A stretch of 63,980 nucleotides of DNA from Alcaligenaceae bacterium (GCA_013416455.1 JACCES010000021.1:1-63980); one strand, 5' to 3'; shown: positions 27,019 through 37,452, counted from the first letter of the stretch. Program-made: numbers and translations. The notes: generated by a model not told the origin, from the letters alone.

Positions 27019-28512
27019 ATGGCTGAACCTATCATCGTGGCGCAGGGGCCCGGCGGTCCGGTCGTCTTGCTGCCGCAGTTCGCGAACCGGCACGGCTGCA
27101 TCACGGGGGCGACGGGCACGGGCAAGACCGTGACGCTGCAGGTGCTGGCCGAGGCGTTCAGCCGTCTCGGCACGCCGGTCTTCGTTTCCGACATCAAGGG
27201 CGATCTTTCCGGCATTTCGCAGGCCGGCGTGCCCGCGCCCAAGCTCCGGGAAAGGCTGGAGCGCCTGGGCATCGCCGAGCCTGCCTGGGGCGCGGCGCCC
27301 GTCGAATGCTGGGACATCTTCGGCGAGCAGGGCCATCCGGTGCGCGCCACGATTTCCGACATGGGCCCGCTGCTGCTGGCGCGCATGCTGGAACTCAACG
27401 ATACGCAGGAAGGCATTCTGAACATCGTGTTCCGGGTGGCCGATGACGAGGGCCTGTTGCTGCTCGACCTCAAGGATCTGCGCGCCATGCTGCAGGCCGT
27501 GAGCGGCCGGGCGTCCGAACTGCGCACCCGCTACGGCAATATTTCACCGGCTTCGGTGGGGGCGATCCAGCGCGCGCTGCTGCGGCTGGAATCGCAGGGC
27601 GCCGATCATTTCTTCGGCGAGCCCATGCTGCAGATCTTCGACCTGATCCGGACGGACCCTTCCGGCCGCGGCATCGTCAACATCCTGGCGGCCGACCGGC
27701 TCATGCAGTCGCCCCGCCTCTATGCCGTCTTCCTGCTGTGGCTGCTGGCCGAACTGTACGAGAACCTGCCCGAGGTCGGCGATCTGGACAAACCGAAATT
27801 CGTTTTCTTCTTCGACGAGGCCCACCTGCTGTTCGATGATGCGCCCAAGGCTTTCGTCGACAAGGTCGAGCAGGTCGTGCGGCTGATCCGTTCCAAGGGC
27901 GTGGGGGTGTACTTCGTCACCCAGAATCCGCTGGACATTCCCGACGCCGTGCTCGGCCAGCTGGGCAACCGCGTGCAGCATGCCCTGCGGGCCTTCACGC
28001 CGCGCGATCAGAAAGCGGTGCGCACGGCGGCGCAGACCATGCGCCCCAATCCCGGCCTGGACATCGTCGCCGCCATCACCGAGCTGGGCGTGGGCGAAGC
28101 GCTGGTCTCCATGCTCGATGCGGGCGGGCGGCCGTCGCCCACCGAGCGGGCCTGGGTGGCCGCCCCCGGCAGCCGCATCGGCCCGGCGACCGGAGCCGAG
28201 CGCCAGCAGCTCGTGGCCGCTTCGCTCATGGGCGGCAAGTACCAGCAGGCCGTCGATCGTGAATCGGCCTACGAGATCCTGCTCGCGCGCGCCGAGCAGA
28301 TGCCCAAACAGGAAGCGGGCGCGCCGCAGGGCGCGGCCCGGGCGGGGGACAACGGCCTGCTGGGCGCGGTGAACGATTTCCTGTTCGGCTCCACGGGGCC
28401 GCGCGGCGGGCGCCGCGACGGTGTTGTGCAGTCGGTGGCCAAGAGCATGGTGCGCCGGGCGGCCAACCAGCTTGTGCGCGGGGTGCTGGGGTCGCTGACC
28501 GGGCGCAGATAA
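27019..28512 (+). CDS. HerA-like ATPase (DUF853)
   Basis: 497-residue P-loop ATPase of the DUF853/HerA-related group. Walker A is GATGTGKT (residues 30-37), Walker B is [12 protein letters not shown] near residue 262, and [29 protein letters not shown] is the conserved sensor region. These proteins are DNA-translocase/helicase relatives of unknown role. Start by match to the family N-terminus (PIIVAQG...[10 protein letters not shown]); no strong ribosome-binding site. A low-complexity Gly/Ala linker (residues 430-460) precedes a basic tail ending SLTGRR, which may bind nucleic acid or membrane. Confidence 0.92.
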   Translation: MAEPIIVAQGPGGPVVLLPQFANRHGCITGATGTGKTVTLQVLAEAFSRLGTPVFVSDIKGDLSGISQAGVPAPKLRERLERLGIAEPAWGAAPVECWDIFGEQGHPVRATISDMGPLLLARMLELNDTQEGILNIVFRVADDEGLLLLDLKDLRAMLQAVSGRASELRTRYGNISPASVGAIQRALLRLESQGADHFFGEPMLQIFDLIRTDPSGRGIVNILAADRLMQSPRLYAVFLLWLLAELYENLPEVGDLDKPKFVFFFDEAHLLFDDAPKAFVDKVEQVVRLIRSKGVGVYFVTQNPLDIPDAVLGQLGNRVQHALRAFTPRDQKAVRTAAQTMRPNPGLDIVAAITELGVGEALVSMLDAGGRPSPTERAWVAAPGSRIGPATGAERQQLVAASLMGGKYQQAVDRESAYEILLARAEQMPKQEAGAPQGAARAGDNGLLGAVNDFLFGSTGPRGGRRDGVVQSVAKSMVRRAANQLVRGVLGSLTGRR

Positions 28513-28575
28513 GCCCGGGCGGCGGTCCGCCGCGGTCCACGAGACGTGGGGGTATTTTTTTATGGAGCGGATGTG

Positions 28576-29505
28576 GTGAAGGTCATTGTGGCGACGGGGG
28601 ATCCCGGCAGCACACGCAAATGGTGCGAAGTCATGCGGCGGGGGCTGCCTGAATTCGAGGTTGTGGCCTGGGATGCCGGCGCCGAAGCGTCCGGCGCCCG
28701 CTATGCCGTCGTCTGGATGCCGCCGGATGCGCTGTTCCGGCGCGAGACGGGCCTGCAGGCCGTGTTCAATCTCGGCGCGGGCGTCGATCACCTCATGGGC
28801 CTGCCCAGCCTGCCCGACATCCCCGTGCTGCGGCTGGAAGACGCCGGCATGGCGGCGCAGATGGCGGAATACGTCATACACAGCCTGGCCGCGCTGTCGC
28901 GCGGCTTCGACGCTTATGCGCTGCAGCAGGCCCGGCGCCGCTGGGCGCCGCTGCCCGTGATGCGCCACGCTGACTGGCCGGTGGGCGTCATGGGGCTGGG
29001 CAAGCTCGGGGCGCATGTCGCGCGGGCGGTGTCCGGCCTGGGCTATCCGGTGGCCGGCTGGGCGCGCGGCCCGCGCCGGATCGAGGGCGTCCGGGCCTTC
29101 CACGGGGCGGAGCAGCTGCAGGACTTCCTGGGCCACACCCGTGTGCTGGTCAACCTGCTGCCCCTGACGCCGCAGACCACGGGCATCATCGACCGCGGGC
29201 TGCTGGCGGGGCTGCTTCCGGACGCCGTCGTCATCAATATTGCGCGCGGCGGCCATGTCGTCGACGAAGACCTGCTGGCCGCCCTCGATGCGGGCCGGGT
29301 CCAGACGGCGGTGCTCGACGTCTTCAACGAGGAACCCCTGCCGTCCGGCCACCCTTACTGGTCGCATCCGCGGGTGCGGATCACGCCGCATGTGGCGGCG
29401 ACGACGCTGGAAACCCATGCTGTCGAGCAGATCGGCGAGCGCATACGGCGCCTGGAACGGGGCGAACCCGTCGAAGGCGTGGTGGGCCGCGATACCGGCT
29501 ATTGA
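28576..29505 (+). CDS. glyoxylate/hydroxypyruvate reductase (GhrA-type)
   Basis: 309-residue D-2-hydroxyacid dehydrogenase. The NAD(P) loop is GVMGLGKLGAHVA, NIARGGHVVDEDLL has the substrate arginine, DVFNEEPLP the glutamate and RITPHVAA the catalytic histidine. GTG start chosen: GGAGCGG lies 5 nt upstream and VKVIVATG matches the family start; a second GTG lies directly before it. The family reduces glyoxylate and hydroxypyruvate, which relates functionally to the glycolate oxidase genes at 47-51 kb, though these are not linked. Overlaps the convergent EamA gene by 7 nt. Confidence 0.91.
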   Translation: MKVIVATGDPGSTRKWCEVMRRGLPEFEVVAWDAGAEASGARYAVVWMPPDALFRRETGLQAVFNLGAGVDHLMGLPSLPDIPVLRLEDAGMAAQMAEYVIHSLAALSRGFDAYALQQARRRWAPLPVMRHADWPVGVMGLGKLGAHVARAVSGLGYPVAGWARGPRRIEGVRAFHGAEQLQDFLGHTRVLVNLLPLTPQTTGIIDRGLLAGLLPDAVVINIARGGHVVDEDLLAALDAGRVQTAVLDVFNEEPLPSGHPYWSHPRVRITPHVAATTLETHAVEQIGERIRRLERGEPVEGVVGRDTGY

Positions 29506-30401
29506 CGCCGCCGTGGCCGGCGCCCGCCCCCCCGTGGGGCCGCCGGCCGCTCGGGTCTGCGCGTGCCCGACCACACAATGGCGCCGATCATGATTGCTCC
29601 GCCGATCAGCGCGCGCATGCCCGGATACTGCGCAAACAGAACGGCGGCGAAGAAAATGGCATAGATGGGTTCCAGCGCGATCACGATGCCGGCGCTGCGG
29701 GCCTTCAGCGTCATCAGGCTCGATACCAGCAGATAGTGCGAGAGCGCCGTGCAGAACACGCCCAGCAGCGCCAGCCAGAACCAGTCCAGCGGCGTCACGG
29801 CGCCGATGCCGCCCAGGCTGAACGGCAGGGTCGCCACGACGACGACCAGGTTTTCCCAGCAGGCCACCTGGTAGGCGGGGACCCGGCCGGCGGCCTTCCG
29901 GTTGATGAGCGTGAACAGGGCGAATGAGAAACCCGAGACGAGCGCCCAGGCCAGGCCTTCGGTCGCCTGGTCGCGGAAATCGAATGAAGGCGTCACCAGG
30001 ATCAGCCCGAAACTGACCAGCGCCAGGATGGCCCATTCGCCACGGCTGATGCGTTCGCGCAGCACCAGCCATTCGCACAGCGTGATGAAGGCCGGGAAGC
30101 TTGCAAAACCCAGGGTGGCGATGGCGACCCCGCCCACCTTCACGGCGATGAAGAAGGTGACCCAGTGGATGGCGAGCATGATGCCCGCGCAGCCCAGCGC
30201 CAGCGCGCTGCGCCTGTCGATGCCCGCCCGTATCGGCAGCCCCTGCCAGCGCATGAAGGCGAACAGGGCGGCCACGGCGAAGCCCGCCCGCCCCATGGTG
30301 ATGACCATGGCATCGGCGCGGATCAGTTCCCCGAAAATGCCGGTCAGGCCGAAAAGCACGGCGGCGATGTGGATGGCGAGGAGTGCGCGCTGGCGGTTCA
30401 T
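29499..30401 (-). CDS. EamA-family (DMT) transporter
   Basis: 300-residue inner-membrane protein with ten predicted helices in two EamA repeats; AAVLFGLTGIFGELI opens the first and ALVSGFSFALFTLINRKAA the second. The C-terminus is a short, very basic and Pro-rich tail. Family members export amino acids or other metabolites; no substrate can be named. Start at the Met before NRQRALLAIHI. Divergent from the quinone oxidoreductase gene. Confidence 0.9.
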   Translation of the reverse strand: MNRQRALLAIHIAAVLFGLTGIFGELIRADAMVITMGRAGFAVAALFAFMRWQGLPIRAGIDRRSALALGCAGIMLAIHWVTFFIAVKVGGVAIATLGFASFPAFITLCEWLVLRERISRGEWAILALVSFGLILVTPSFDFRDQATEGLAWALVSGFSFALFTLINRKAAGRVPAYQVACWENLVVVVATLPFSLGGIGAVTPLDWFWLALLGVFCTALSHYLLVSSLMTLKARSAGIVIALEPIYAIFFAAVLFAQYPGMRALIGGAIMIGAIVWSGTRRPERPAAPRGGGRRPRRRQ

Positions 30402-30492
30402 GTCGATGCGGTGCGGAAGGGGCCTGGGTTTTGGTGGAACGATTGCGATTACACTAGCTTCCTCACCTTTATCCGAGCAAATGGAGGCGGAT

Positions 30493-31479
30493 TTGACCAA
30501 CCAGGCTAAAGCAGTACGTATCGACAATCACGGCGGACCGGAAGTATTGAAACTTGCCACCGTCGATGTTCCGGCGCCCGCGGCGGGCGAAGTGACTATA
30601 CGCCAGAAGGCGGCGGGCCTGAATTTCATCGATATCTATTTCCGCACGGGCCTGTATCCGCACCCCTTGCCGCACGGGCTGGGGTTCGAAGCCGCGGGCG
30701 ACGTGGTGGCGGTCGGCGAGGGTGTTTCGCATCTCAAGGCCGGCGACCGGGTTGCCTACGGCCAGAGCCCGCTGGGCGCTTATGCCGATCTGCGCAATGT
30801 GCCGGCCAGCCAGGTGGTGAAGCTCCCCGACGCCATCGGCTATGAAGATGCCGCGGCGATCATGCTCAAGGGCCTGACCACCCAGTACCTGTTCCGCCAG
30901 TGCTATCGCCTGCAGGAAGGTGAAACCGTCCTGTTCCACGCCGCGGCGGGCGGGGTCGGCCTGCTTGCCTGCCAATGGGCGCGCGCCCTGGGGGTCAAAC
31001 TGATCGGCACGGCCTCCAGCCCCGAAAAATGCGCGCTCGCCAAAGAGCACGGCGCCTGGGAAGTGATCGACTACAGCCGCGAGAACGTCGCGGAGCGCGT
31101 GAAGGAACTCACGGGCGGCGCCAAGGTGCCGGTCGTCTATGACGGCGTCGGCAAGGACACCTGGATGACTTCGCTGGACTGCCTGCGCCCGCGCGGCCTG
31201 ATGGTCAGCTTCGGCAACGCGTCGGGGCCGGTCGAAGGCGTCAATCTGGGGCTGCTGAACGCCAAGGGTTCGCTGTACGTCACCCGCCCCAAGCTCGGCG
31301 ACTACGTCCCCACGCAGGAAACCATGCAGGCCGCCGCCGACGAGCTTTTCGGCCTGATCGTCGACGGCAGCATCAAGGTGGCGATCGGGCAGCGCTTCCC
31401 GCTGGCGGAAGCCGCCCAGGCGCAAGAAGCCCTGGCGGCGCGCAAGACGACCGGCGCCACCATCTTCACCATAGACTGA
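30493..31479 (+). CDS. NADPH:quinone oxidoreductase (zinc-free MDR family)
   Basis: About 328 residues of the QOR-type medium-chain reductase family: ...HGGPEVLKLA at the N-terminus, GLNFIDIYFRTGLYP, GFEAAGDVVAVG, and the NADPH motif AAAGGVGLLACQWA. No zinc-binding cysteines, as expected. The TTG start follows GGAGG at a 5-nt distance; an ATG 12 nt earlier lacks a ribosome-binding site and is the alternative. Reduces quinones in one-electron steps. Ends convergent with fbp. Confidence 0.92.
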   Translation: MTNQAKAVRIDNHGGPEVLKLATVDVPAPAAGEVTIRQKAAGLNFIDIYFRTGLYPHPLPHGLGFEAAGDVVAVGEGVSHLKAGDRVAYGQSPLGAYADLRNVPASQVVKLPDAIGYEDAAAIMLKGLTTQYLFRQCYRLQEGETVLFHAAAGGVGLLACQWARALGVKLIGTASSPEKCALAKEHGAWEVIDYSRENVAERVKELTGGAKVPVVYDGVGKDTWMTSLDCLRPRGLMVSFGNASGPVEGVNLGLLNAKGSLYVTRPKLGDYVPTQETMQAAADELFGLIVDGSIKVAIGQRFPLAEAAQAQEALAARKTTGATIFTID

Positions 31480-31524
31480 AGCCATCGATGACCCCCGCCG
31501 CGGCCATCGGCCCGCGGCAATGGG

Positions 31525-32535
31525 TCAGGCTTCCTGGTGGTAGCGCCGCACGCGCTCGACTTCTTCACGCGAACCCAGGATGACGCCGACGCGCTGGTGC
31601 AGCGCGGCCGGCTCGATGTCCAGGATGCGTTGCCCGCCGTCCACCGCCGCGCCGCCCGCCTGTTCGATGAGGAAGCCCATGGGATTGGCTTCGTACATCA
31701 GGCGCAGCTTGCCCGCCTTGCCGCTGGGCCGCTCATCGCGCGGATACATGAAGATGCCGCCACGGCTCAGGATGCGGTGCACGTCGGCCACCATCGATGC
31801 GACCCAGCGCATGTTGTAGTTCTTGCCCAGCGGCCCTTCCTTGCCCGCCAGGCATTCGTCGATATAGCGCCGGACGGGTGCTTCCCAGTGCCGCATATTG
31901 GACATGTTGATGGCGAATTCGGCGGTCTGTTCCGGAATGCGGATGTCGTCCTGGGTCAGGCGCCAGGCACCGGTTTCCCTGTCCAGCGTGAAACCCACGA
32001 CGCCATTGCCCACGGTCAGCACCAGCATCGTCTGCGGGCCGTACACCGCGTAGCCCGCCGCCACCTGACGGCTGCCGGCCTGAAGGAAGTCGCGTTCTTC
32101 CACTTCGCGGCCCGAGGCCTCGGCGGGGGCGTGCAGCACCGAGAATATGGTGCCGATCGACACGTTCACGTCGATGTTCGAGGAACCGTCCAGCGGGTCG
32201 AACAGCAACAGGTATTCGCCCTTGGGATAGCGGTTCGGGATGAGGTGGATGGTTTCCATTTCCTCGGAAGCCATGGCCGCCAGGTGCCCCCCCCATTCAT
32301 TGGCATCCAGCAGAATCTCGTTGGAGAGCACGTCCAGCTTCTTCTGGACCTCGCCCTGGACGTTTTCCGATTCCAGGCTGCCCAGCACGCCGCCAAGCGC
32401 GCCTTTGCCTACCGCGTGGCCGATGGCCTTGCAGGCGCGGGCGACGGTTTCGATGAGCAGGCGCAGTTCGGCCGACATGGCCTGTTCGCAGCGCTGCTGC
32501 TCGACCAGATACTGGGTCAGGGATTTATGCTTCAT
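31525..32535 (-). CDS. fbp: class I fructose-1,6-bisphosphatase
   Basis: 336-residue gluconeogenic phosphatase. Metal site [15 protein letters not shown], then GIFMYPRDE and [21 protein letters not shown]. Length and blocks match the class I enzymes. Its ATG is 3 nt after the pepN stop, so the two genes are co-transcribed. The convergent gap to qor carries the GC-rich inverted repeat GCCGCGG/CCGCGGC without a T run. Confidence 0.96.
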   Translation of the reverse strand: MKHKSLTQYLVEQQRCEQAMSAELRLLIETVARACKAIGHAVGKGALGGVLGSLESENVQGEVQKKLDVLSNEILLDANEWGGHLAAMASEEMETIHLIPNRYPKGEYLLLFDPLDGSSNIDVNVSIGTIFSVLHAPAEASGREVEERDFLQAGSRQVAAGYAVYGPQTMLVLTVGNGVVGFTLDRETGAWRLTQDDIRIPEQTAEFAINMSNMRHWEAPVRRYIDECLAGKEGPLGKNYNMRWVASMVADVHRILSRGGIFMYPRDERPSGKAGKLRLMYEANPMGFLIEQAGGAAVDGGQRILDIEPAALHQRVGVILGSREEVERVRRYHQEA

Positions 32536-32538
32536 TGA

Positions 32539-35256
32539 TCAGTGCTCCTGATGGATGCTCAAGGCTTTATTGACGATTTCCGCGACATTGCGCGAGAGAA
32601 CAGGGTGTTGCCGGATGCGCTCCAGCGCGGCGCGCGCCGGTTCGCGCAGGGACGGCGTGAACCGGGACCAGTTGTCGAAGGCGCGCGCCAGGCGTGCCGC
32701 GACTTCGGGGTTCAGGGCGTCGAGCGCCAGCACCTGGTCGGCCCAGAAGCCGTAGCCGGCTTCGCTATGGGCGTTGCGCGGATTGTTCATGCAGAACTGG
32801 AAGACGACGGAGCGCGCGCGGTTGGGATTGCGCAGCGAGAAGGCCGGATGCAGCATCAATGCCTGGATTTCTTCCACGGTGGTGAATGGCGAGGCCGCCT
32901 GCACGGCGAACCAGCGGTCGACCACCAGGGGGTCATGCTGCCAGGTGTCATAGAAATGGCGGTACACCGCATTGCGAGCGTCGCCGCCGCCCCAGTTGGC
33001 CAGTGCCGACAGGGCGGCCATGCAATCGGTCATGTTGCGGGCGCTTTCGTATTCCCGCATCGCGGTCTCGGTGGCGCCGGGGTGTTCGCCGGCGAGCAGG
33101 TAGCCGAGAGACAGGGCGTGCAGCGCCCGCCTGCCCATGGATTCGGCATCGGGGGAATAGGGCGTGGCCGGGTCGGCGGTGGCTTCGTGGCGAAGCACCC
33201 ACAGCGCGGCCAGCCGGCGGCCGAGTTCGGAAGCCAGCCCGCGATACGCCTGCACGACGGCCTGTGGTTCCATCGGGCGGGTTCTTTCGATCAGTTCCTT
33301 CTGCGAAGGCAGGGACAGTACGCGCGCCAGATACGCGGGCGAGAGGCTGTCGTCCTCCAGCAGCGCCGTCCACACGCCGCACAGCACATCGCTGGAAGGC
33401 GGCGGGGCGCCATCCAGCACGGCCCGCGTGCGGGCCAGCAGCAGCCCGCGGGCCAGTTCCTGGCCGGCTTCCCAGCGGGCGAAGGGGTCGGGGTCGAGGC
33501 GCGCCAGCAGGGCCAGTTCGGCGTCCGGCCGTTCATGATCGATCACCACGGGGGCGGAAAAGTCGCGCAGCAGCGACAGCACCGGCCGTTGCGCCACGCC
33601 GTGGAAGGTCCATGACTGGCTCGCGTCCAGGAGTTCCAGCAGCAGGGTGCCGGGCGCCGCCGCCGGATGCTGCGCGGCGCCTTCCGGGATGATGGGTTCG
33701 CCATCGGGGGTAAGCAGGCCCACGGCCACCGGAATGTGCAGCGGCGGCTTCGCGGCGGGGGGATCCTGCAGCAGTTCGATGCCCGCGGGCGGATTGGATT
33801 GCGACAGGGTGAGGGTGCAGCTGCGGGCCGCCGCGTCATATTCCAGGCGCACACTGACGCGCGGGGTGCCGGCCTGGCCGTACCAGTGCCGGAAGACCCG
33901 CAGATCGCGGCCGGGGTTGCGCGCCTTGTATACGGATTCCATTGCGGCGATGAAGTCGTCGCAGGTGACCGCCTGCCCGTCATGGCGGCGGAAGTATTCC
34001 TCCAGCCCTTCCCGGAAGCCTTCGCGCCCCAGCAGCGTCTGCTGCATGCGGATGACTTCGGCGCCTTTCTCGTAGATGGTGGCTGTATAGAAATTGGCGA
34101 TTTCCTGATAGCTTTCCGGCCGGATGGGGTGGGCCATGGGCCCGGCGTCCTCGGGGAACTGGGCGATCCTCAAGGTAGATACATCGTCTATACGTTTTAC
34201 GGCCCGGGCGCTGGCGGCCGCCGGCCCATCGAGGCCGCTGGCGAGCATGTCCGCGGAAAACTCCTGGTCGCGGAAGACGGTCAGGCCTTCCTTGAGCGAC
34301 AGCTGGAACCAGTCGCGGCAGGTGACGCGATTGCCCGTCCAGTTATGAAAATATTCATGGCCGATGACGGCTTCGATGGCGCGGTATGACGTGTCGGTGG
34401 CCGTGGAAGGGTCCGCCAGCACATAGGCCGAGTTGAAGACGTTCAGCCCCTTGTTTTCCATGGCGCCCATGTTGAAATCGCGGGCGGCCACGATCATGAA
34501 GCGGTCGAGGTCGAGTTCCAGCCCGTAGCGCCGTTCGTCCCAGCGCACCGAGCGGATCAGGCTGTCCAGGGCCCATTCCGTTCTGTCTTCGGCGCCGTGG
34601 TCGCTGTATACCTGCAGCAGCGCGTCGCGGCCGCTGCGCGTGGCGATGCGCTGCTCGCGGCAGGCGAAGTCGCCGGCCACCACGGCGAACAGATAGCTGG
34701 GCTTGGGATGCGGATCTTCCCAGACGGCCTCGTGGCGGCCGCCGCCGAGGTCGCGCTCGCTCAGCAGATTGCCGTTCGACAGCAGCAGCGGATACCGCGC
34801 CTTGTCGGCCCGCAGCGTCACGCGATAGCGGGACATGACGTCGGGGCGGTCCGGAAACCAGGTGATGCGGCGGAACCCTTCCGCTTCGCATTGCGTGAAG
34901 AGATGGTCGCCCGATACGTAGAGCCCCATCAGGGTGGAATTGCTTTCGGGCCGGCAGGTGCTGACGATTTCCACGGTGAAGCGCTCGCCCGCGGGTTCGA
35001 GCAGCAGGGTTTCGTCCCGCAGGCGGTATTCGCTTTCGGCCAGGCGGCGCCCGTCGATGGATACGGATTCCAGGCCCAGATTTTGCCCGTTCAGGACGAG
35101 GGGAACCGATTCGGACGCCAGCCGCTCAAACTCCATGGTGGAGGTGACCCGCGTCAGGGCGTCATCCAGTTCCAGGCACAGCGATACCGCGGGCAGACGG
35201 TAGGGGAATGGTCGATAATCCTGGCGGGAAATGGTGGGGGAGGTTTCAGTTCGCAT
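32539..35256 (-). CDS. pepN: aminopeptidase N
   Basis: 905-residue M1 zinc aminopeptidase removing N-terminal residues from peptides in the cytoplasm. The substrate loop is NMGAMENKGLNVFN (GAMEN) and the zinc site HEYFHNWTGNRVTCRDWFQLSLKEGLT (HExxH-x18-E), split here by the helix. The C-terminal ARM-like repeat domain is complete. Longer in-frame extensions upstream contain cysteine-rich non-family sequence, so the Met before RTETSPTI is used. Upstream member of the pepN-fbp pair. Confidence 0.95.
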   Translation of the reverse strand: MRTETSPTISRQDYRPFPYRLPAVSLCLELDDALTRVTSTMEFERLASESVPLVLNGQNLGLESVSIDGRRLAESEYRLRDETLLLEPAGERFTVEIVSTCRPESNSTLMGLYVSGDHLFTQCEAEGFRRITWFPDRPDVMSRYRVTLRADKARYPLLLSNGNLLSERDLGGGRHEAVWEDPHPKPSYLFAVVAGDFACREQRIATRSGRDALLQVYSDHGAEDRTEWALDSLIRSVRWDERRYGLELDLDRFMIVAARDFNMGAMENKGLNVFNSAYVLADPSTATDTSYRAIEAVIGHEYFHNWTGNRVTCRDWFQLSLKEGLTVFRDQEFSADMLASGLDGPAAASARAVKRIDDVSTLRIAQFPEDAGPMAHPIRPESYQEIANFYTATIYEKGAEVIRMQQTLLGREGFREGLEEYFRRHDGQAVTCDDFIAAMESVYKARNPGRDLRVFRHWYGQAGTPRVSVRLEYDAAARSCTLTLSQSNPPAGIELLQDPPAAKPPLHIPVAVGLLTPDGEPIIPEGAAQHPAAAPGTLLLELLDASQSWTFHGVAQRPVLSLLRDFSAPVVIDHERPDAELALLARLDPDPFARWEAGQELARGLLLARTRAVLDGAPPPSSDVLCGVWTALLEDDSLSPAYLARVLSLPSQKELIERTRPMEPQAVVQAYRGLASELGRRLAALWVLRHEATADPATPYSPDAESMGRRALHALSLGYLLAGEHPGATETAMREYESARNMTDCMAALSALANWGGGDARNAVYRHFYDTWQHDPLVVDRWFAVQAASPFTTVEEIQALMLHPAFSLRNPNRARSVVFQFCMNNPRNAHSEAGYGFWADQVLALDALNPEVAARLARAFDNWSRFTPSLREPARAALERIRQHPVLSRNVAEIVNKALSIHQEH

Positions 35257-35334
35257 GATGGATAATGAGCCGGAATCGCAGTACAGGTATTGTAGTGTTC
35301 TGGAAGTTGCGCCCGTGGGGCGCAGGAGAATGAA

Positions 35335-35982
35335 ATGAACAGCCATGCAGCATTCAACAGCTTGCGCCGCATATGGGGAGTCTGGCTGGCGGCGGCGCTG
35401 ATCGCATTGGGCGGATGCGCATCCACACTGTCGGCGCGCGTTACCACCTATCAGCAGTGGCCCATCGGCACTCAGGGCGAATACTACCGTATCGTGCCTG
35501 TCGCCGCGCAATCCGGCAACCTGCAGTTCGCGGCTTTCTCAGACATGCTGCGCGCCGCCATCGGCCCGGTCGGCCTGCGAGAAGCCACGGGCGAGGCCAA
35601 GGCGCGCTTCGAAATCAGCATGGAATACGGGAATCCCGTAAAGCAGGTCTGGGTGCAGCGCTATAACGATGCCTATTTGTATGACGGCTGGATGGGCCCG
35701 GCCTTCGGCGGATATTACGGCGGCTGGGGCCGCTGGGGGGGCGGCATATTCGTCACGCCCTCGGTGGTCAATGTGCCGGTGGACCTGTACCGCAATACCC
35801 TCACCATCACCATACGCGATCAGGAAAGCGGCGGCCGCGAAGTATATCGGGCGACCGCGGTGCACAGCAGCGAGGCCGATAATCTGGACAGCGTCATGCC
35901 TTATCTGATGCAGGCGATATTCGACCATTTCCCGGATAATAATGGCCAGGTTCGCGAAGTGCGCTACGAACTGCCGCGTTGA
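35335..35982 (+). CDS. DUF4136-type lipoprotein
   Basis: 215-residue putative outer-membrane lipoprotein. The lipobox is ALGGC with Cys28 after a hydrophobic stretch (GVWLAAALIALGG). The mature part shows a DUF4136-like pattern with RVTTYQQWP at the start and a Tyr/Gly/Trp-rich loop (GGYYGGWGRWGGG). Residue 29-30 are Ala-Ser, so no Asp+2 inner-membrane retention signal. Function unknown. Divergent from pepN; a terminator that serves the facing H-NS gene lies just after it. Confidence 0.85.
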   Translation: MNSHAAFNSLRRIWGVWLAAALIALGGCASTLSARVTTYQQWPIGTQGEYYRIVPVAAQSGNLQFAAFSDMLRAAIGPVGLREATGEAKARFEISMEYGNPVKQVWVQRYNDAYLYDGWMGPAFGGYYGGWGRWGGGIFVTPSVVNVPVDLYRNTLTITIRDQESGGREVYRATAVHSSEADNLDSVMPYLMQAIFDHFPDNNGQVREVRYELPR

Positions 35983-35995
35983 AGGCCCGGCCATG

Positions 35996-36028
35996 AAAAA
36001 GGGCCACCGCAAAATCTTGCGATGGCCC
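35996..36028 (-). terminator. Rho-independent terminator of the H-NS gene
   Basis: Read on the minus strand: GGGCCATCGCAA, loop GATT, TTGCGGTGGCCC, then TTTTTC. The 12-bp stem has one A-C mismatch and is followed by a T run, placing it about 80 nt past the H-NS stop. It could also stop transcripts of the lipoprotein gene from the other side. Confidence 0.82.
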
Positions 36029-36106
36029 CGGGGCATCGGCGCCGGCCCTGCGATGGCTGGGCAGAACCGGGCCCGCCTTGAAGGGGGATGCCCGTGCCTG
36101 CGCGCG

Positions 36107-36481
36107 TCAGGGGTTGATCAGGAAGCTGTCGCGGCTCTTGCCTTCGGCTTCGGCTTCGGTGATCCAGCGCGGCGGCTTGCCGCGGCCCGACCATGTGGCG
36201 CCGGTTTCAACGTTTCGGTATTTGGGCGGAACGGGAGTGCGTACCGTTGCGGGGGGGGCGCTTTTGGTTGCCGCGCTCTTTCTTGGGGCGCGGCCGCTAC
36301 CCTTGCGGTTGAACGCGGTATCGATCTCTTCGGGCGTGATATCGTATTCACGCATTGTGCGGATGAGGCCGCTGATGACGGGCACGCGTTCTTTTTGTTC
36401 CAGCGCAGAGGCCTGTTTCTGGAGACGGACGATTTCTTTTTCAAGTTTGCGGCGCTGTGAGGCGTAATTGGCTCGTGTCAT
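36107..36481 (-). CDS. H-NS-family nucleoid protein
   Basis: 124-residue H-NS homologue. An N-terminal coiled coil (ASQRRKLEKEIVRLQKQASALEQK, in two heptad blocks) mediates oligomerisation; a basic Ala/Pro-rich linker (GRAPRKSAATKSAPP) follows; the C-terminal DNA-binding domain reads KYRNVETGATWSGRGKPPRWI, the Burkholderiales form of the H-NS core. Such proteins bind AT-rich, often foreign, DNA. Has its own terminator and a 155-nt upstream region shared with the nitrilase-family gene. Confidence 0.95.
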   Translation of the reverse strand: MTRANYASQRRKLEKEIVRLQKQASALEQKERVPVISGLIRTMREYDITPEEIDTAFNRKGSGRAPRKSAATKSAPPATVRTPVPPKYRNVETGATWSGRGKPPRWITEAEAEGKSRDSFLINP

Positions 36482-36636
36482 GTGGTTCCCGTTTTTTGAC
36501 TTACAGAGTTCTGCCCCGATCCGAAAGCGGGGGCTCGGAAAAAAACGCCTCTATTCTAACGTTATGTCATTAACTTCGTGAATAGCCTTTTCAAGGTTTT
36601 TGCGACATTCTCAATAATTTTTCATACCGGATCGCC

Positions 36637-37452
36637 ATGTCGAGCAATAACTCGTTTCAGCTTGCCGCAATCCAGATGGTTTCAGGGACGTCCGTCGACG
36701 CGAATCTGGCCCGCGCGGATCGGCTCGTCGCCGAGGCTGCCGGAAATGGCGCGCGCCTGATTCTCCTGCCCGAGTATTTCTGTTTCATGGGCCGGCGCGA
36801 TACTGATAAGCTGGCCTTGCGTGAATCCCCGGGCGGTGGCCCCATTCAGGATTTTCTTTCCAGCACGGCCCGGCGCCACGGTATATGGCTGCTTGGCGGC
36901 ACGTTACCCTTGATAAGCGAAGATACCGACCGCATCTACAATTCCATGCTGGTCTTCGACCCCGACGGGAAGCAGGTCGCGCGCTACGACAAAATCCATC
37001 TTTTCGGTTTCCGGAAAGGCGAAGAAGCCTTCGATGAAGCCGCAACGATCCGGCCGGGCGCCAATAATGCGCGGGTATTCGATGCGCCTTTCGGGCGGAC
37101 GGGCCTGTCCGTCTGCTACGATCTGCGTTTTCCGGAGTTGTACAGAGCCATGGGAAACGTCAGCCTCATTGTCGTACCGGCCGCGTTCACCTATACGACG
37201 GGCTCGGCGCATTGGGAAATCCTGCTGCGTGCCCGCGCCATCGAAAACCAGTGTTATGTGCTTGCTTCGGCGCAGGGGGGCAAGCATGAAAACGGCCGCC
37301 GCACTTGGGGCCATTCCATGCTGGTCGATCCCTGGGGCGAAGTGCTTTCCCGCCTTCCGGAAGGCGAGGGCCACGTCGGCGGGTTCATCGAACCGGGCCG
37401 TCTCGAAGACGTGCGGCTTTCGTTGCCGGCGCTCGGGCACCGCACGATGTGA
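36637..37452 (+). CDS. carbon-nitrogen hydrolase (Nit1-like amidase)
   Basis: 271-residue nitrilase-superfamily enzyme with the Glu-Lys-Cys triad: Glu46 in LLPEYFCFMG, Lys119 in RYDKIHLFGF and Cys160 in GLSVCYDLRFPELYRAMG. The sequence resembles the Nit1 branch, which removes deaminated glutathione; the general name is kept since the substrate is inferred. Directly upstream of tldD (56 nt), a pair often seen in Burkholderiales. Confidence 0.93.
   Translation: MSSNNSFQLAAIQMVSGTSVDANLARADRLVAEAAGNGARLILLPEYFCFMGRRDTDKLALRESPGGGPIQDFLSSTARRHGIWLLGGTLPLISEDTDRIYNSMLVFDPDGKQVARYDKIHLFGFRKGEEAFDEAATIRPGANNARVFDAPFGRTGLSVCYDLRFPELYRAMGNVSLIVVPAAFTYTTGSAHWEILLRARAIENQCYVLASAQGGKHENGRRTWGHSMLVDPWGEVLSRLPEGEGHVGGFIEPGRLEDVRLSLPALGHRTM

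Noticed and set aside
27544-30078. Antisense frame of more than 800 codons opposite the HerA-like ATPase and ghrA-like genes
   Set aside because: Spans two real genes and an intergenic region, has no domain, and shows the same high-GC shadow composition.
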